A DNA stretch of 64,000 bases from Entonaema liquescens (taxonomy: Eukaryota > Ascomycota > Sordariomycetes > Xylariales > Xylariaceae): the NCBI GenBank assembly GCA_902805475.1, contig CADCSX010000013.1, positions 124,001 through 188,000 of the forward strand, in the 5' to 3' direction. Position 1 is the stretch's first letter. Every line of letters begins with the position of its first letter. This document shows positions 9,853 through 19,480 of the stretch, one piece after another. The translations under genes were made by a program, and so were the position numbers. The notes under the pieces were generated by a model. That model ran no database searches and was not told where the DNA came from. It was given only the letters and a program-made list of their open reading frames with translations.

Positions 9853-9899
9853 GATTTTTCCTTCACGAAGGTAATATGATTACATTTATAACTATAAAT

Positions 9900-10132
9900 A
9901 TGAATAATTTATTTATTTTTTATGAAACTTACACAGATGGTTATAAAGCAGATATATTGGATATTATATCAACATCGGCAATTTTATGTGGTATATTTGT
10001 TATTATAAGTAAGAATCCTATTGTGTCAGTATTATTTTTAATAGGTTTATTTGCTAGTATATCCTGTTATTTAATAATGTTAGGTTTAAGTTTTATAGGT
10101 TTGGCTTATTTAATTGTTTATATAGGTGCGGT
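9900..10132 (+). CDS. nad6: NADH dehydrogenase subunit 6, exon 1
   Basis: Encodes the N-terminal part of Nad6, a membrane subunit of complex I: MNNLFIFYETYTDGYKADIL, then hydrophobic segments including IISKNPIVSVLFLIGLFASI and IGLAYLIVYIGAV. I chose ATG 9900 because Nad6 in filamentous fungi normally starts MNNL(F/Y); an in-frame ATG at 9876 would add eight residues. It ends in GGT before the intron, and splicing restores AVSILFLFIL. Both exons together give 218 residues, a usual length. Confidence 0.93.
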
Positions 10133-11594
10133 AGTAAAACATGTGAGAAATAATGCCGAGTTGGTTCAAATCCAACTCTACAAGATACTTTTAAATCTAA
10201 TGAAATTTTTCTTTGACATAGTAATGCACGATAATTCTTCTTATAAGATGAATTCAAAAAATAGACTACCCGTATGCGTAAGTAAGAGATTTTATTCTAC
10301 TCAATCTTGTATAGATAAAGAGTATGAAGAGTTTCTTAAATGATTCGTAGGATTTTCAGATGGAGAATCTAATTTCACTATAGTATTTCAAAAAAATAAG
10401 GCTGGTGATATTACATGAGCTAGTTTTAGATTCATTATCGAATTACAACTTGATGATATAAATACTTTAAAATATATAAAAAGTAAATTGAATATTGGAA
10501 ATGAAATAGCAGTGTATGGTAATAGTTGTAAATTTACAGTTATTCATAAGGAAGATATTAATAAATTAATCTCTATATTTGATAAATATAATTTAAACAC
10601 AACTAAATACCTTGATTATTTAGAATTTAAAAAGGCTTTTTATTTATATTATGAAAATAATATAAAAGATAAAAGAACTCTTATTGATCAATTGTTAATA
10701 ATTAAAAAAGGAATGAATAAAAATAGAATTAATTTTAATTATCCTAAAGATCATAATATAGTTATTTCAAATTATTGATTATTAGGGCTTATAGAGGCTG
10801 AAGGTTCTTTCTATTTAGATAGAAGTAAATTTCAACCTACTTTTATAATTGGACTTAGTAAGATACAACGTCCTGTTATAGAGAAAATCCTAGAATATCT
10901 AGAAAATAATTTAGGGTTTGATAAGTATTCTCTGTTTAAATTAAAAAATTCATCGGCTATTGCATTTATAGGGAATGAAGAAACAAACGATCCAAGATCG
11001 TTAGTAAGAGTTAGAATTACAAATACTAATATCTTAACTAACTATTTTTTACCTTTTTTAAATAATATGAAATTTATCACTAAAAAGCGTGAAGACTTTA
11101 ATGACTTTAAAATTATATGTAATGCTATATATAACGGAGTACATAGAAATGAAGAAATTAAATCATTAATATTAAAATTGTCTTATACTATGAATAACTA
11201 TAGATTATCCAATAATTCTGAATCTGAAAAAATCTCTCCTTTACCTAAGGAAAGCATAGACAGAATAATAAATGCAAAACCCACTATTACACATTTAAGT
11301 GATGGTCGTCAATTAGAAGACAATGAAACTAAAAAAGTGGTAAATAGTTTCCCCCCCCCCGGGGAGGGAAACCTACGGGGTCAGACCGTTGGACGTAGAA
11401 ATAATTGTGTCTTTGAAATAACGAAAAATAATGGAGAAATAATTTTAGCTTCTACATTGGATGATGCAGCTAAATTTTTAAATGTAGATTTTAGAACAGT
11501 AAGAAAACATTTAGATTCTTCATCTGGACAGCAAAATGGTTTCGCTATAATTAAGGATAATAAAATTATAAGAGTGGCTGTTTTTTATCGTTAA
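10133..11594 (+). CDS. LAGLIDADG endonuclease, fused in frame to nad6 exon 1
   Basis: The frame continues from nad6 codons without a stop (UGA as Trp), so the protein is probably made as a Nad6 fusion and processed. Motifs are WFVGFSDGESNF (UGA at 10341) and WLLGLIEAEGSF (UGA at 10776), both with acidic residues. A C-terminal tail with LDDAAKFLNVDFRTVRKHL resembles a helix-turn-helix nuclease tail. A GC-rich insert at about 11347-11397 adds roughly 16 codons (FPPPGEGNLRGQTVG) between SDGRQLEDNETKK and the tail without breaking the frame. Paralogues are in rns intron 1, cox3 intron 2 and rnl intron 8. Confidence 0.87.
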
Positions 11595-11951
11595 TTATTA
11601 AAAAAAAAGGAAAATAGAAGAATTAAAAGAACAGGTTTAGAAAGAAAGTTACAACTGTACTATTCCAAACTTGTAGAAAAATTAAGTAAAAACGGTCAAA
11701 GATATCCTGATCAAAGACCGTCGGCAGTTGTAAATGTCGCTACAGACTGGTTTACTAGGGTTAGGTTGGAATACCTGTTCAAATGTACAGTCGGATTCTA
11801 AAATGAAGAATTTAATCTTCATAAGGAGGAAGGACAGTCCTTAGTTACTAATTTATAGTAGAAAGGATAATCATTCTCATGTTTGATAGTAACTCCTTGA
11901 TAAGTATAGCAATAATTAACTACTATACTTATCTTAAGTTAATTAGAATTG
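10133..11951 (+). other. nad6 intron 1, group I
   Basis: A P1-like hairpin (GTTGGTTCAAATCCAAC, about 10161) lies near the 5' end, the ORF comes next, and the core follows at the 3' end: GACCGTCGGCAGTTGTAAAT at 11716 and P7 halves at about 11741 and 11785. It ends ATTAGAATTG. A member of the five-copy family seen in rns, cox3 and rnl. Confidence 0.88.
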
Positions 11952-12375
11952 ATCTATATTGTTTTTATTTATTTTAATGTTAATAAATATTAGAATAAGT
12001 GAATTGCAAAGTAATACTAGCAATAGTATACCTCTAGCGATAGCTATAGCGATATCTTTTAATTATCCTCTGTTTCAATTATTACCTTATAATATTGCTA
12101 TATTTAATAATTATTCTAATTTAAATAATATTTTATATAACATATCATTAAATCAAAATAATAAAAAAGTAAGTATAAATACATATAGTGAGAATATACA
12201 CTTTGTAACAAGTAATATATGAGATGGTGCGCTAATTGAAAATAGTGATATTACCGCTATTGGTAATATAATGTACACAAATTATAATATGTGGCTTATA
12301 TTAACTAGTTTAATACTTTTATTGGCGATGGTAGGGTCTATAGTAATAACTATAAAAAACCCATCGAGTAAATAA
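11952..12375 (+). CDS. nad6: NADH dehydrogenase subunit 6, exon 2
   Basis: Continues SILFLFILMLINIRISELQS and ends GNIMYTNYNMWLILTSLILL with AMVGSIVITIKNPSSK before TAA. These are the conserved middle and C-terminal membrane segments of fungal Nad6. The UGA at about 12221 is read as Trp. A second, broken copy of its last 60 or so codons lies at 12515-12817. Confidence 0.93.
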
Positions 12376-12386
12376 TAATAGTTCCC

Positions 12387-12430
12387 GCAGTTATGGAGGT
12401 TCAAGTCCTTCGCGGATAAATTACTGCGAG
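12387..12430 (+). other. tRNA-like 3' fragment
   Basis: GGAGG-TTCAAGT-CCTTC is a good T arm and GCGGATA could be a 3' acceptor strand, but no matching 5' half or anticodon arm is present. Likely a tRNA remnant. Confidence 0.3.
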
Positions 12431-12451
12431 CAGTAAATAAAAAAAGTCGAG

Positions 12452-12502
12452 CGAAGCACATCCCAGCGCGCTGCGCGCGCTCCTTTGGAGGGATTATTTT
12501 TT
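12452..12502 (+). repeat. GC palindrome family E, inverted copy
   Basis: TCGAGCGAAGCACATCCCAG ... GCTCCTTTGGAGGGATT is the reverse complement of 32279-32329 in rnl intron 2, with a GCGCGCTGCGCGCGC stem in the middle. Confidence 0.85.
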
Positions 12503-12514
12503 TTTATTGCTGTT

Positions 12515-12817
12515 TAATAGAAAACAGTGATATAACTAGTATAGGTAATATCATGTATACAAATTATAATATATGACTTATATTAACTAGTTTTTTAATA
12601 AAAAAAAATATCTCTTTTTTTTTATAAAAAACGTACCCGTAAAGGGTTCGCGAAGGGCGCCTTCCTGTCCCTGTCCCCGGCGGCGGCGAAGCCGCCGCCG
12701 GGGAAGGGAAGGAGGCGCCCTACGCCTTACCCGCTACGCGGGTGCGGCTTTATATTATTATTAGCCCTGGCAGGGTCTATTGTAATAACCATAAAACAAC
12801 CTAATCTATCTAGATAA
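12515..12817 (+). pseudogene. Duplicated 3' end of nad6, split by a GC element
   Basis: Codes for LIENSDITSIGNIMYTNYN, WLILTSFL, then after the family D insert LLLALAGSIVITIKQPNLSR and TAA. It aligns with the real nad6 end (LIENSDITAIGNIMYTNYN ... VGSIVITIKNPSSK) with many silent differences, so it is a diverged second tail, not a recent copy. It is not joined to a full gene. Confidence 0.85.
12646..12750 (+). repeat. GC-rich hairpin element, family D, copy 2
   Basis: Same stem as 7955-8052, but the loop reads GGCGAAGCC instead of GGCTTCGCC, as if the tip had flipped. It interrupts the duplicated nad6 tail between ILTSFL and LLLALAG. Confidence 0.85.
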
Positions 12818-12890
12818 TCGAGTAATAACAGGTAGCTTACAAACTAAATTAAATAATCTAGGTACTCCAGCTAAAGGGTTTTATTCGTAT

Positions 12891-12930
12891 CCCCTCCTTC
12901 CTCCTCAACTAGTTGAGGAGGAAGGAGGGG
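12891..12930 (+). repeat. Palindrome family A
   Basis: Perfect 40-base copy of the AACTAGTT-centred palindrome, inside the decayed ORF. Confidence 0.9.
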
Positions 12931-13050
12931 ATTAGAGAAAAAGCAAAAGTTTTAAGTTTTTAGCTTTAATTGTAGCTGGAATTGAGAAAGTGGGGTTTTT
13001 ACAAAGGAAGTGAACATGCCTTATTAATGTTTGCTATATTTTTAATCCCC

Positions 13051-13190
13051 GTATCCTCCCCTGCGAAGCAGGCGAAGCACCCCTCCTTCCTCTTCAACTA
13101 GTTGAGGAGGCGGAGGGGGAGCTTCGCTCATGGGGGGGGGGGGGGATCAGCAGAGCGTAGCTCGTGCTGGGTGGCTGCGCCACCTCCTCC
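13051..13190 (+). repeat. Composite GC-rich element
   Basis: Same order of modules as 9405-9563, ending in the CAGAGCGTAGCTCGTGCTGG module and a short GC stretch. Confidence 0.85.
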
Positions 13191-13397
13191 TCCTCCCTGC
13201 GAAGCAGGGGCAGGGCAGGCAGGAATGCAGGCAGTCAGGCAGGCGGTGATAATCTTCCAAAATTGATTGATTATGCTAATAATTCAGCATTAAAAGATCT
13301 AATACTAGGAATCGATTGGATTACTTATGGTTGTTTTAGTTTAATGCTTATTTTATCTATTATGATAATAATTAGATTTTTATTAAAAATAAGATAG

Positions 13398-13940
13398 TAT
13401 TAATATTAAGTTAGATAAATTACTTGGGACGAAATTTAATAATAGTTAAAATTATTATTTAAAGAAAATAATTATATTAAATAAAAAGACTAGTATTTAT
13501 TATTATAACTACGTTATTTATGTTAGTATTTGGTTTAGCGCTCGATTGTTATTTTTAACAGAATTATATAATAACCTTCCCCCCCCCTAGCGAAGCTTTA
13601 GCTTCGCTAGGGGGGGGTAAAAAAATTAATGTGTAGATATTAGTAGATTTACTGAAGGATTTAAGAAATATTGTTTAGATAAACGTTATGATAAAAAATC
13701 ATCTTTAAAAAACTTAAGAAATATGCTTAATGAAGATAATAAATTAAATAAAGATTACATAAAACCCATTTCAAGTTACCTTACCTATGGAGTGCCCTCC
13801 GAACTAATGATGGCATAACCAAAAAGCCCTTCCTACGAAGTACGAAGTCCCCCCCGCATTTAGCTTCGCTTAGCTTCGCTAGGGGGGGGGGGGAGGATGA
13901 AAACGTCCTTACAAAGGGTAAATTGTACCAGTAAAATTAT
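13398..13940 (+). other. Spacer with a small ORF fragment and two family B palindromes
   Basis: Palindromes lie at about 13575-13618 and 13842-13895. Between them an open stretch from about 13637 to 13817 reads DISRFTEGFKKYCLDKRYDK and ends SSYLTYGVPSELMMA. It has no recognisable domain and is probably part of a broken gene. The rest is AT-rich with nothing I can assign. Confidence 0.4.
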
Positions 13941-13949
13941 TTAATATAA

Positions 13950-14021
13950 AAGAAATTAGCTCAAAGGTAGAGCAGCCGTTTTACACACGGAGGGTTGGGT
14001 GTTCGAGTCACCTATTTCTTA
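13950..14021 (+). tRNA. trnV: tRNA-Val (TAC)
   Basis: Acceptor AAGAAAT / ATTTCTT, D stem GCTC/GAGC, anticodon loop TTTACAC, T loop TTCGAGT. Confidence 0.92.
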
Positions 14022-14172
14022 AAGGGGGTAAGTTAATTTTTATTCTTTCTTTAAAAATTTTTATTCATCATCGTGGGCGCCACCCTTCTTTTTTATATAA
14101 AAGAAGGCGTTGTTTAAAAATTTAATAATTATATACTTTGTATGCTTTTAATTTATTAATATATAATGGTAA

Positions 14173-14391
14173 ATGACTCAAATAGTAAGGAGTAATTTTC
14201 AAAATCATCCGTTTCATTTAGTATCTCCTTCACCATGACCATTTAACACAAGTTTTAGTTTGTTTATTTTAACTGTTAGTAGTGCATTATCTATGCATAG
14301 TTTTAGTAATGCTTATAACGTTTTTTATTTAGCTTTATTGTTGTTAGTATTTTCTTTTGCATTTTGATTTAGAGATATAATAAGTGAGGGT
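14173..14391 (+). CDS. cox3: Cytochrome c oxidase subunit 3, exon 1
   Basis: Cox3 is a core membrane subunit of complex IV. The exon starts MTQIVRSNFQNHPFHLVSPS and runs through two hydrophobic segments to WFRDIISEG. It is the first of six exons that join into 269 residues, the usual fungal length. ATG 14173 gives the conserved start; an ATG at 14166 is out of frame. Ends in T before the intron. Confidence 0.95.
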
Positions 14392-15672
14392 ACCGGCACA
14401 TTGCGGTTAAGACAATATATTTTTAATTTTTTTTATATAAATACAGCCAAAGCTATTCCTATTGAAGATGTAAAACAAGCTTTAAGTACTTATAATTCAA
14501 ATTTACACTTGAACCCTAAAGGTGTATCTTTCCTTTATATAAAGGATCCAAACAGTTTAGGTTATTACTTAGCAGGTCTTTTAGAGGGTGATGGATCTAT
14601 TTCTGTTCCTGGTTTAGGAACTACAACACTGAATAGAATACTTAATCCTAGAATAGTGTTTACTTCACATGTTAATAATATAGGTATGTATGCTTTTATT
14701 CAGTCAGAATTAGGGGGTATAGGTCGTTTTCAAACTTCAGGAACTAGTACACTTCGTTATATTATTGGAGATAAAGAAGGAATTCTTCATTGTATTAACT
14801 TAATGCATGGTAAATTAAGAACACCTAAAAATAAAAGATTTAATGATTTGATTAAATCATTTAATACTAAATATTCCTTAAATATAGCAGAAAGTTTATT
14901 AGATACTTCTAATTTTGGAGATAATAGTTGACTTACAGGTTTTACCGAAGCAGATGGGCATTTTGGGATTAAATATATGGAAAGTAAACCTAAATCAGAT
15001 ACTCGTAAAAGATCTGTAAGTGAAAATGTAAGTTTAAAATTTAGATTAGATCAACGTGCATACGATAAGCCTACATCTTCTGATATGTTACCTTTTATGG
15101 AAAATTTAGCCTCGTTTTTAAGATGTACTGTTAAAAGTTATAATAGTAATAAAACACATTTAGAGGTATTATCCTTATCTGTAACATCTATAGATAATAT
15201 TAAGTTTCTTATAAATTATTTTGAAAAATATCCTTTATTAGGTGAAAAATTAGATAATTATAATAAATGAAGTACTGTTTACTATATGATAATATCCAAA
15301 GAACATCTAACTAAAAAAGGGAGATCAGAGATTAGATCTTTAATAGGTTTAGATGTGCAGTTTGAGGCTCCACAAGCTTAGTTGCCTTATATTATAGCGA
15401 ACTGTTTTTTTTAGGCGGTTTCGCTATATAGGTCAGTAAGATTATATAAAAAATAAAAATAAAAATATATGTATTAATAAGTGCCCTCGAAAAATTTTAC
15501 TATATGCTGGAAAACCTTATAATATAAGACAATCAGCAGGAAACCAAAGGAGGTATAATTATCCGAGTAGGGTCCTCAGAGACTATATGTAAGAATTTTA
15601 TGCGTTATTTTTTAAAACCCATTAAATAAGATATAGCCCGATTAATATAGTGATATATTATTAACATAATAG
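14392..15672 (+). other. cox3 intron 1, group I
   Basis: It splits EG / TFLGNHTLAVQ. It opens with a fused ORF and has a short core after the ORF at about 15440-15600: AAACCAAAGGAGG at about 15541 and S-like AGAGACTATATG at about 15578. The core elements are less clear than in other introns here. Confidence 0.8.
14401..15381 (+). CDS. LAGLIDADG endonuclease, fused to cox3 exon 1
   Basis: The frame runs on from cox3 exon 1 without a stop. Motifs: YYLAGLLEGDGSI (residues about 58-70 counted from 14401) and, after a UGA Trp at 14929, WLTGFTEADGHF. The order and the ILHCINLMHGKLRTPKNKRF segment match endonucleases/maturases of cox1- and cob-type introns, a different subfamily from those in cox3 introns 2-5. 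About 326 codons within the intron. It probably helps splice its intron and may cut the intronless gene. Confidence 0.85.
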
Positions 15673-15881
15673 ACTTTTTTAGGTAACCATACCCTTGCAG
15701 TCCAGAAGGGGTTAAACTTAGGATTAATTTTATTTATAGTTTCAGAAGCTTTATTCTTCTTAGCTATTTTCTGAGCATTCTTTCATAGTGCGCTTACTCC
15801 TACTGTAGAATTAGGTGCTCAATGACCTCCAATGGGAATTGAACCAGTTAATCCTTTCGAATTACCTTTACTTAATACAGT
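15673..15881 (+). CDS. cox3: Cytochrome c oxidase subunit 3, exon 2
   Basis: TFLGNHTLAVQKGLNLGLIL through FWAFFHSALTPTVELGAQWP and FELPLLNTV. UGA codons are used for Trp in FWAF and QWPP. Ends after two bases of a Val codon. Confidence 0.95.
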
Positions 15882-17304
15882 AAACCTTAATACTATTGAT
15901 TTTATCAATATTGTTGTGTGAGTGGAAATCTCACTCTATACATTTATTATTCATAATAATTTTAACTCCTTCTCTATATTATTTAATACTCTTCATTCTG
16001 TTTATATAAATTCATTAAAACCTATAACATCTAAGGTGCAATTTAGTACAAATAATAACCCTGACGTAGAATTCTATAAATGATTTTCGGGGTTTACTGA
16101 CGCAAAGGGAACTTTCATGATAGTTTCATTAGCTAAAGGATTTAGTTTTAAATTTTCTATAGGTTTACATCTAGATGATTTTAATGTATTAAATTATATT
16201 AAAGATAAGTTAGATTTCGGAAATGTGTATTATAGCGATAACACTTGTCATTTTAATGTTACAAAAAAATATGATATCTTAAAACTAATTAATATATTTG
16301 ACGTTTATTTGCTTAATTCTACTAAAAGATTTGATTACTTAGAATTTAGAAAAGCCTATAATTTGTATCATGATAAAGACAAGTTAACTCAAGAATTGAT
16401 AGATCAAATATTAGACATAAAAATTAATATGAACAATTCTAGCCCCGCGCGCTGCGCGCGGGGTCAGACCCCCTCTCGTATATATATACGAGAGGGGGCT
16501 AGAAAAAATTTTGGAATATTACAAAAATTTAATATATCTAAAGAATGATTATTAGGATTTATTGAAGGAGATGGTTCTTTTAGTTTAAGTAGAAACACTA
16601 TGGAACCTGTCTTTTCAATAAAACTATCAGAAAGTCAATTATATCTTTTAAATGCGATAAAAGAATATCTAAAAAATAATTTAGATTTAGATACATATTC
16701 AGTAAGTAAATTAGAAGGTTCTTCTATCATATCTATCGGAAAAGGTAAAGCTGTAAATAACAGTAAACCTCTTGCCACATTAACTATAAAAAATGTATAT
16801 TTTTTAAATAATGTTTTTATACCTTTCTTAGAAGGAAGTAAATTTATATCTAAAAAAGGCTTAGATTTTAAAGATTTTAAGATTATTTGTCATGCCATTT
16901 TTTTAGGTGCCTATAGAGCAGAAAGAATTAAAGATTTATTAATAAAACTGTCTATGACTATGAATAACTTTAGACTCTCGAATTATACAGGAGAAAAAGT
17001 AAACATAAGTAATAAGGATATCAATGATATATTAGCTGCTGAAGAAACAATTGAGCATCTTAGTGATGGACGAGAGTTAGATATTAATACAAAAAAATTA
17101 ATACATAGAAGATCAAGTAGTAGTGTATTTGAAATTTTAAAACCTTCAGGAGAAATATTAATAAAACCAAATTTAGCTGAGTGTGCTAAAGAAATAGGTG
17201 TAGGATTTAATACTTTAAAAAGACAATTAGATAATCCTAATTCTGAAGTAGAGTATAAAGGATATAAAATAAAAAGAATAGGAGTTTTTAAAAAGAAAAT
17301 GTAA
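15882..17304 (+). CDS. LAGLIDADG protein with a damaged first motif, fused to cox3
   Basis: Open from cox3 exon 2 to 17304 (UGA as Trp). The first motif reads WFSGFTDAKGTF, so the usual catalytic acid of DAEG is replaced by lysine; its three paralogues keep the acid. The second motif, WLLGFIEGDGSF (UGA at 16546), is normal. Exactly 60 bases of GC palindrome (16441-16500) sit in frame between MNNS and RKNFG. The C-terminal tail, LAECAKEIGVGFNTLKRQLD, looks like a helix-turn-helix. It is probably not a double-strand cutter now; nicking or maturase use remains possible. Confidence 0.85.
16441..16500 (+). repeat. GC palindrome family C, in frame in the endonuclease gene
   Basis: Two hairpins, CCCCGCGCGCTGCGCGCGGGG and CCCCCTCTCGTATATATACG with its complement, joined by TCAGAC. 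A copy in the opposite orientation is at 32414-32475; a variant is at 53815-53884. Its length, a multiple of three, adds 20 codons without a stop. Confidence 0.9.
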
Positions 17305-17611
17305 TAACGTAAGTAAAAAGAAGATTACAATCGAACTTACTTAGAGATGTATAGAAAAATTAGGTGAAAACGGTCAATGATATCCTGATCAAAGACCGTC
17401 GGCAGTTGTAAATGTCGCTACAGACTGGATCACCGGGGTTGGGCTGGAATGTCCGTCCAAATGTACAGTCGAGCTTTATAACGAGTGCAATATCGTAATA
17501 AGAGAAGGATTACTTCATACCATGTACGGGAAGTACTCTAATGTATTATTAGAGATAATAATCTTATGTTAGTAAGGCAACTTTGTCTTACTAATTTGTT
17601 AATTAAAGTAG

Positions 17612-17733
17612 AATATTATTATCTAGTGGTGCAACCGTGACCTACGCTCATCACAGTTTAATTCAAGGTAAAAGAAGTGGAGCCTTATATGGTTCTATAG
17701 CTACTATTATATTAGCAGTTATTTTTACAGGCT
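17612..17733 (+). CDS. cox3: Cytochrome c oxidase subunit 3, exon 3
   Basis: ILLSSGATVTYAHHSLIQGK then GALYGSIATIILAVIFTG, carrying the conserved TYAHHS motif. Confidence 0.95.
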
Positions 17734-18851
17734 TAAATATCCTCCGTTTACTTTTTTTTCAAGGTTGCTTTATGAAACATTCCATAAATAATTATAATAG
17801 TTCGCTCATAGCGTTGTCAGAGCATAAGACCTGTCTAGGGGAGGTAGAATATACCTTAAAAGCTTTCCCTGCTGTGAAGTGGCACACTAAAAGATTATAT
17901 TCTACCTCCGTATCCCCTACATCGGGGACCGTGAAAGGTGTAAATGAATTGGAGCTTTCGCCTTACTGAGTGACAGGATTTGCTGATGCAGAGTCTACCT
18001 TTAGTCTTAAGGTATCTAAGAAAAGTACCATAGCTTCAGGTTGAAATGTTGTTCCTGAGTTTAAAATAGAGTTGCATAGCAGAGACCTGTTATTGTTGAG
18101 AAAAATACATTCATTTTTTGGGATAGGAACAATATACGAGCGTGAAGATAGAAATATGGTTTATTATAGTGTTCAGTCTGCTCGAGCTATAACTAATATT
18201 ATTATACCTCATTTTGATAAATATCCTTTGATTACTCAAAATAAGGCTGATTATCTCTTATTTAAACAAGCTGTGGATTTATTAAATTTAAAAGCTCGTT
18301 CTAATATTGAGGGAATCTTAAAGATTATAAGTATCAAGGCATCTATGAATTTAGGATTATCCGACTCTTTAAGAGTTAATTTCCCTAACCTTCTACCTGT
18401 GCCCCGCCCAGTAGTTTGTTTTTCAGGTATCCCACATCCTAACTGATTATCTGGTTTCGTAGATGGAGAAGGTTATTTTTATGTTAAGTCAATACAAAAT
18501 AAAATTTATTCAACAGGCTTTAGTGTAGGATTGGTTTTCTCTATCTCTCAACACGTAAGAGATGAGATTTTATTAACTAAATTCATTGACTACTTAGGGT
18601 GTGGAAAAATAGAGAGAGCTTCAACTAGACCAGATGGGGTTAATTTTGTTGTGTATAAATTTAGCGATATGAAAGAAAAGGTTATTCCTTTTTTCCATAG
18701 TTATCCTTTACAAGGGATAAAGTATATGGATTTCCAAGATTTCGTTAAGGTAGCTAACATTATGGAAGATAAAGGTCATTTTACTATTGAAGGTATTAAA
18801 AAGATAAATTCTTTAAAATCGGGAATGAATAAATGTAGAACTTATAATTAA
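17734..18851 (+). CDS. LAGLIDADG endonuclease, fused to cox3 exon 3
   Basis: Continuous with cox3 codons (FTGLNILRLLFFQGC); the first internal Met is at 17772. A leader with KRLYSTS, like a mitochondrial processing region, comes before motif 1 WVTGFADAESTF (UGA at 17968) and motif 2 WLSGFVDGEGYF (UGA at 18445). Family segments HFDKYPLITQNKADY, IKASMNLGLS and LKSGMNK are present. The frame is intact, so it may be active; the usual model is translation as a Cox3 fusion followed by cleavage. Confidence 0.87.
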
Positions 18852-19390
18852 ATATAATTAAGGTTTAATTAAAGCTAACCAGAAAAAAAAGTAAGAGACA
18901 GGCCTTTGCTTAAATATGTGCATTAAATTATCTAGTAAGCTCAGAGTTTTATGTATAGAATTAGGCTTATCAACAAAGTAAATTGCATGAAAATCTTGTT
19001 ACCATATATCTTGCACTACGAAGTACTACGTCGTTTGACTAAGATCACTTATAAAAAAGAGATTTTTTTTATAAAGGTTACGTAGTACTCAGTGTAAAAT
19101 TCTAAAATAAACAAGACTATATGCAGCCAAATTTATTTAAACATTCCAAATAATGTTTAGTAAAAAGGTTCAACGACTTTATATGTGATAATACAAAGAA
19201 CCGCTCCGCGCTCCGCGCTCCGCGCTCCGCACAAAATTAGGTTTTTGATAAGGGTTGCTTCGCTCGATGTATTCATATATTATTTAAAAATTTTGCTGTG
19301 CAATATAGTGGATATTGCATAGATTACATAGTCTGAACAATAATGAAAATTATTGAAATAAGGTTTATATATCTTATATTAACAGTTTTG
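17734..19390 (+). other. cox3 intron 3, group I
   Basis: A fused ORF is followed by the core: P-like AAATTGCATGAAAATC at about 18981, Q TATGCAGCCAAATTT at about 19119, R GGTTCAACGACTTT at about 19167, S ATTACATAGTCTGAAC at about 19323. Small GC repeats (CGCTCCGCGCTCCGCGCTCC at about 19203) lie in loops. Confidence 0.87.
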
Positions 19391-19480
19391 TTCAAGGATT
19401 AGAATATAGTGTTTCATCTTTCACTATTAGTGATGGTGTTTTTGGTACAGTTTTTTTTTTCGGTACGGGGTTCCATGGGT
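19391..19480 (+). CDS. cox3: Cytochrome c oxidase subunit 3, exon 4
   Basis: FQGLEYSVSSFTISDGVFGT then VFFFGTGFHG. The 5' side was set at TTCAAGG so that exon 3 and 4 give TGFQGLEYS and the intron ends in G. Confidence 0.93.

Larger units (their letters stand above)
12823..13397 (+). pseudogene. Decayed membrane-protein ORF of unknown origin
   Basis: Fragments in several frames, IGSLQTKLNNLGTPAKGFYS (about 12830), ALIVAGIEKVGF (about 12968) and SEHALLMFAIFLI (about 13008), are followed by an open end, LPKLIDYANNSALKDLILGI through a hydrophobic stretch to RFLLKIR, stop at 13395. A family A palindrome (12891-12930) and a composite GC element (13051-13190) interrupt it. I do not recognise the family; a mitochondrial plasmid remnant or a lost membrane ORF is possible. 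Confidence 0.4.
15882..17611 (+). other. cox3 intron 2, group I (five-member family)
   Basis: P1-like hairpin GAGTGGAAATCTCACTC at about 15921, the ORF, then the core at about 17337-17500 with P7 halves at about 17419 and 17463. Nearly the same core as rns intron 1, nad6 intron 1 and rnl introns 8 and 9. Confidence 0.88.

Noticed and set aside
12518..12600. Alternative working nad6 end
   Set aside because: The real nad6 is complete at 12375; the copy has no joining exon and is interrupted by a GC hairpin, so I call it a pseudogene.
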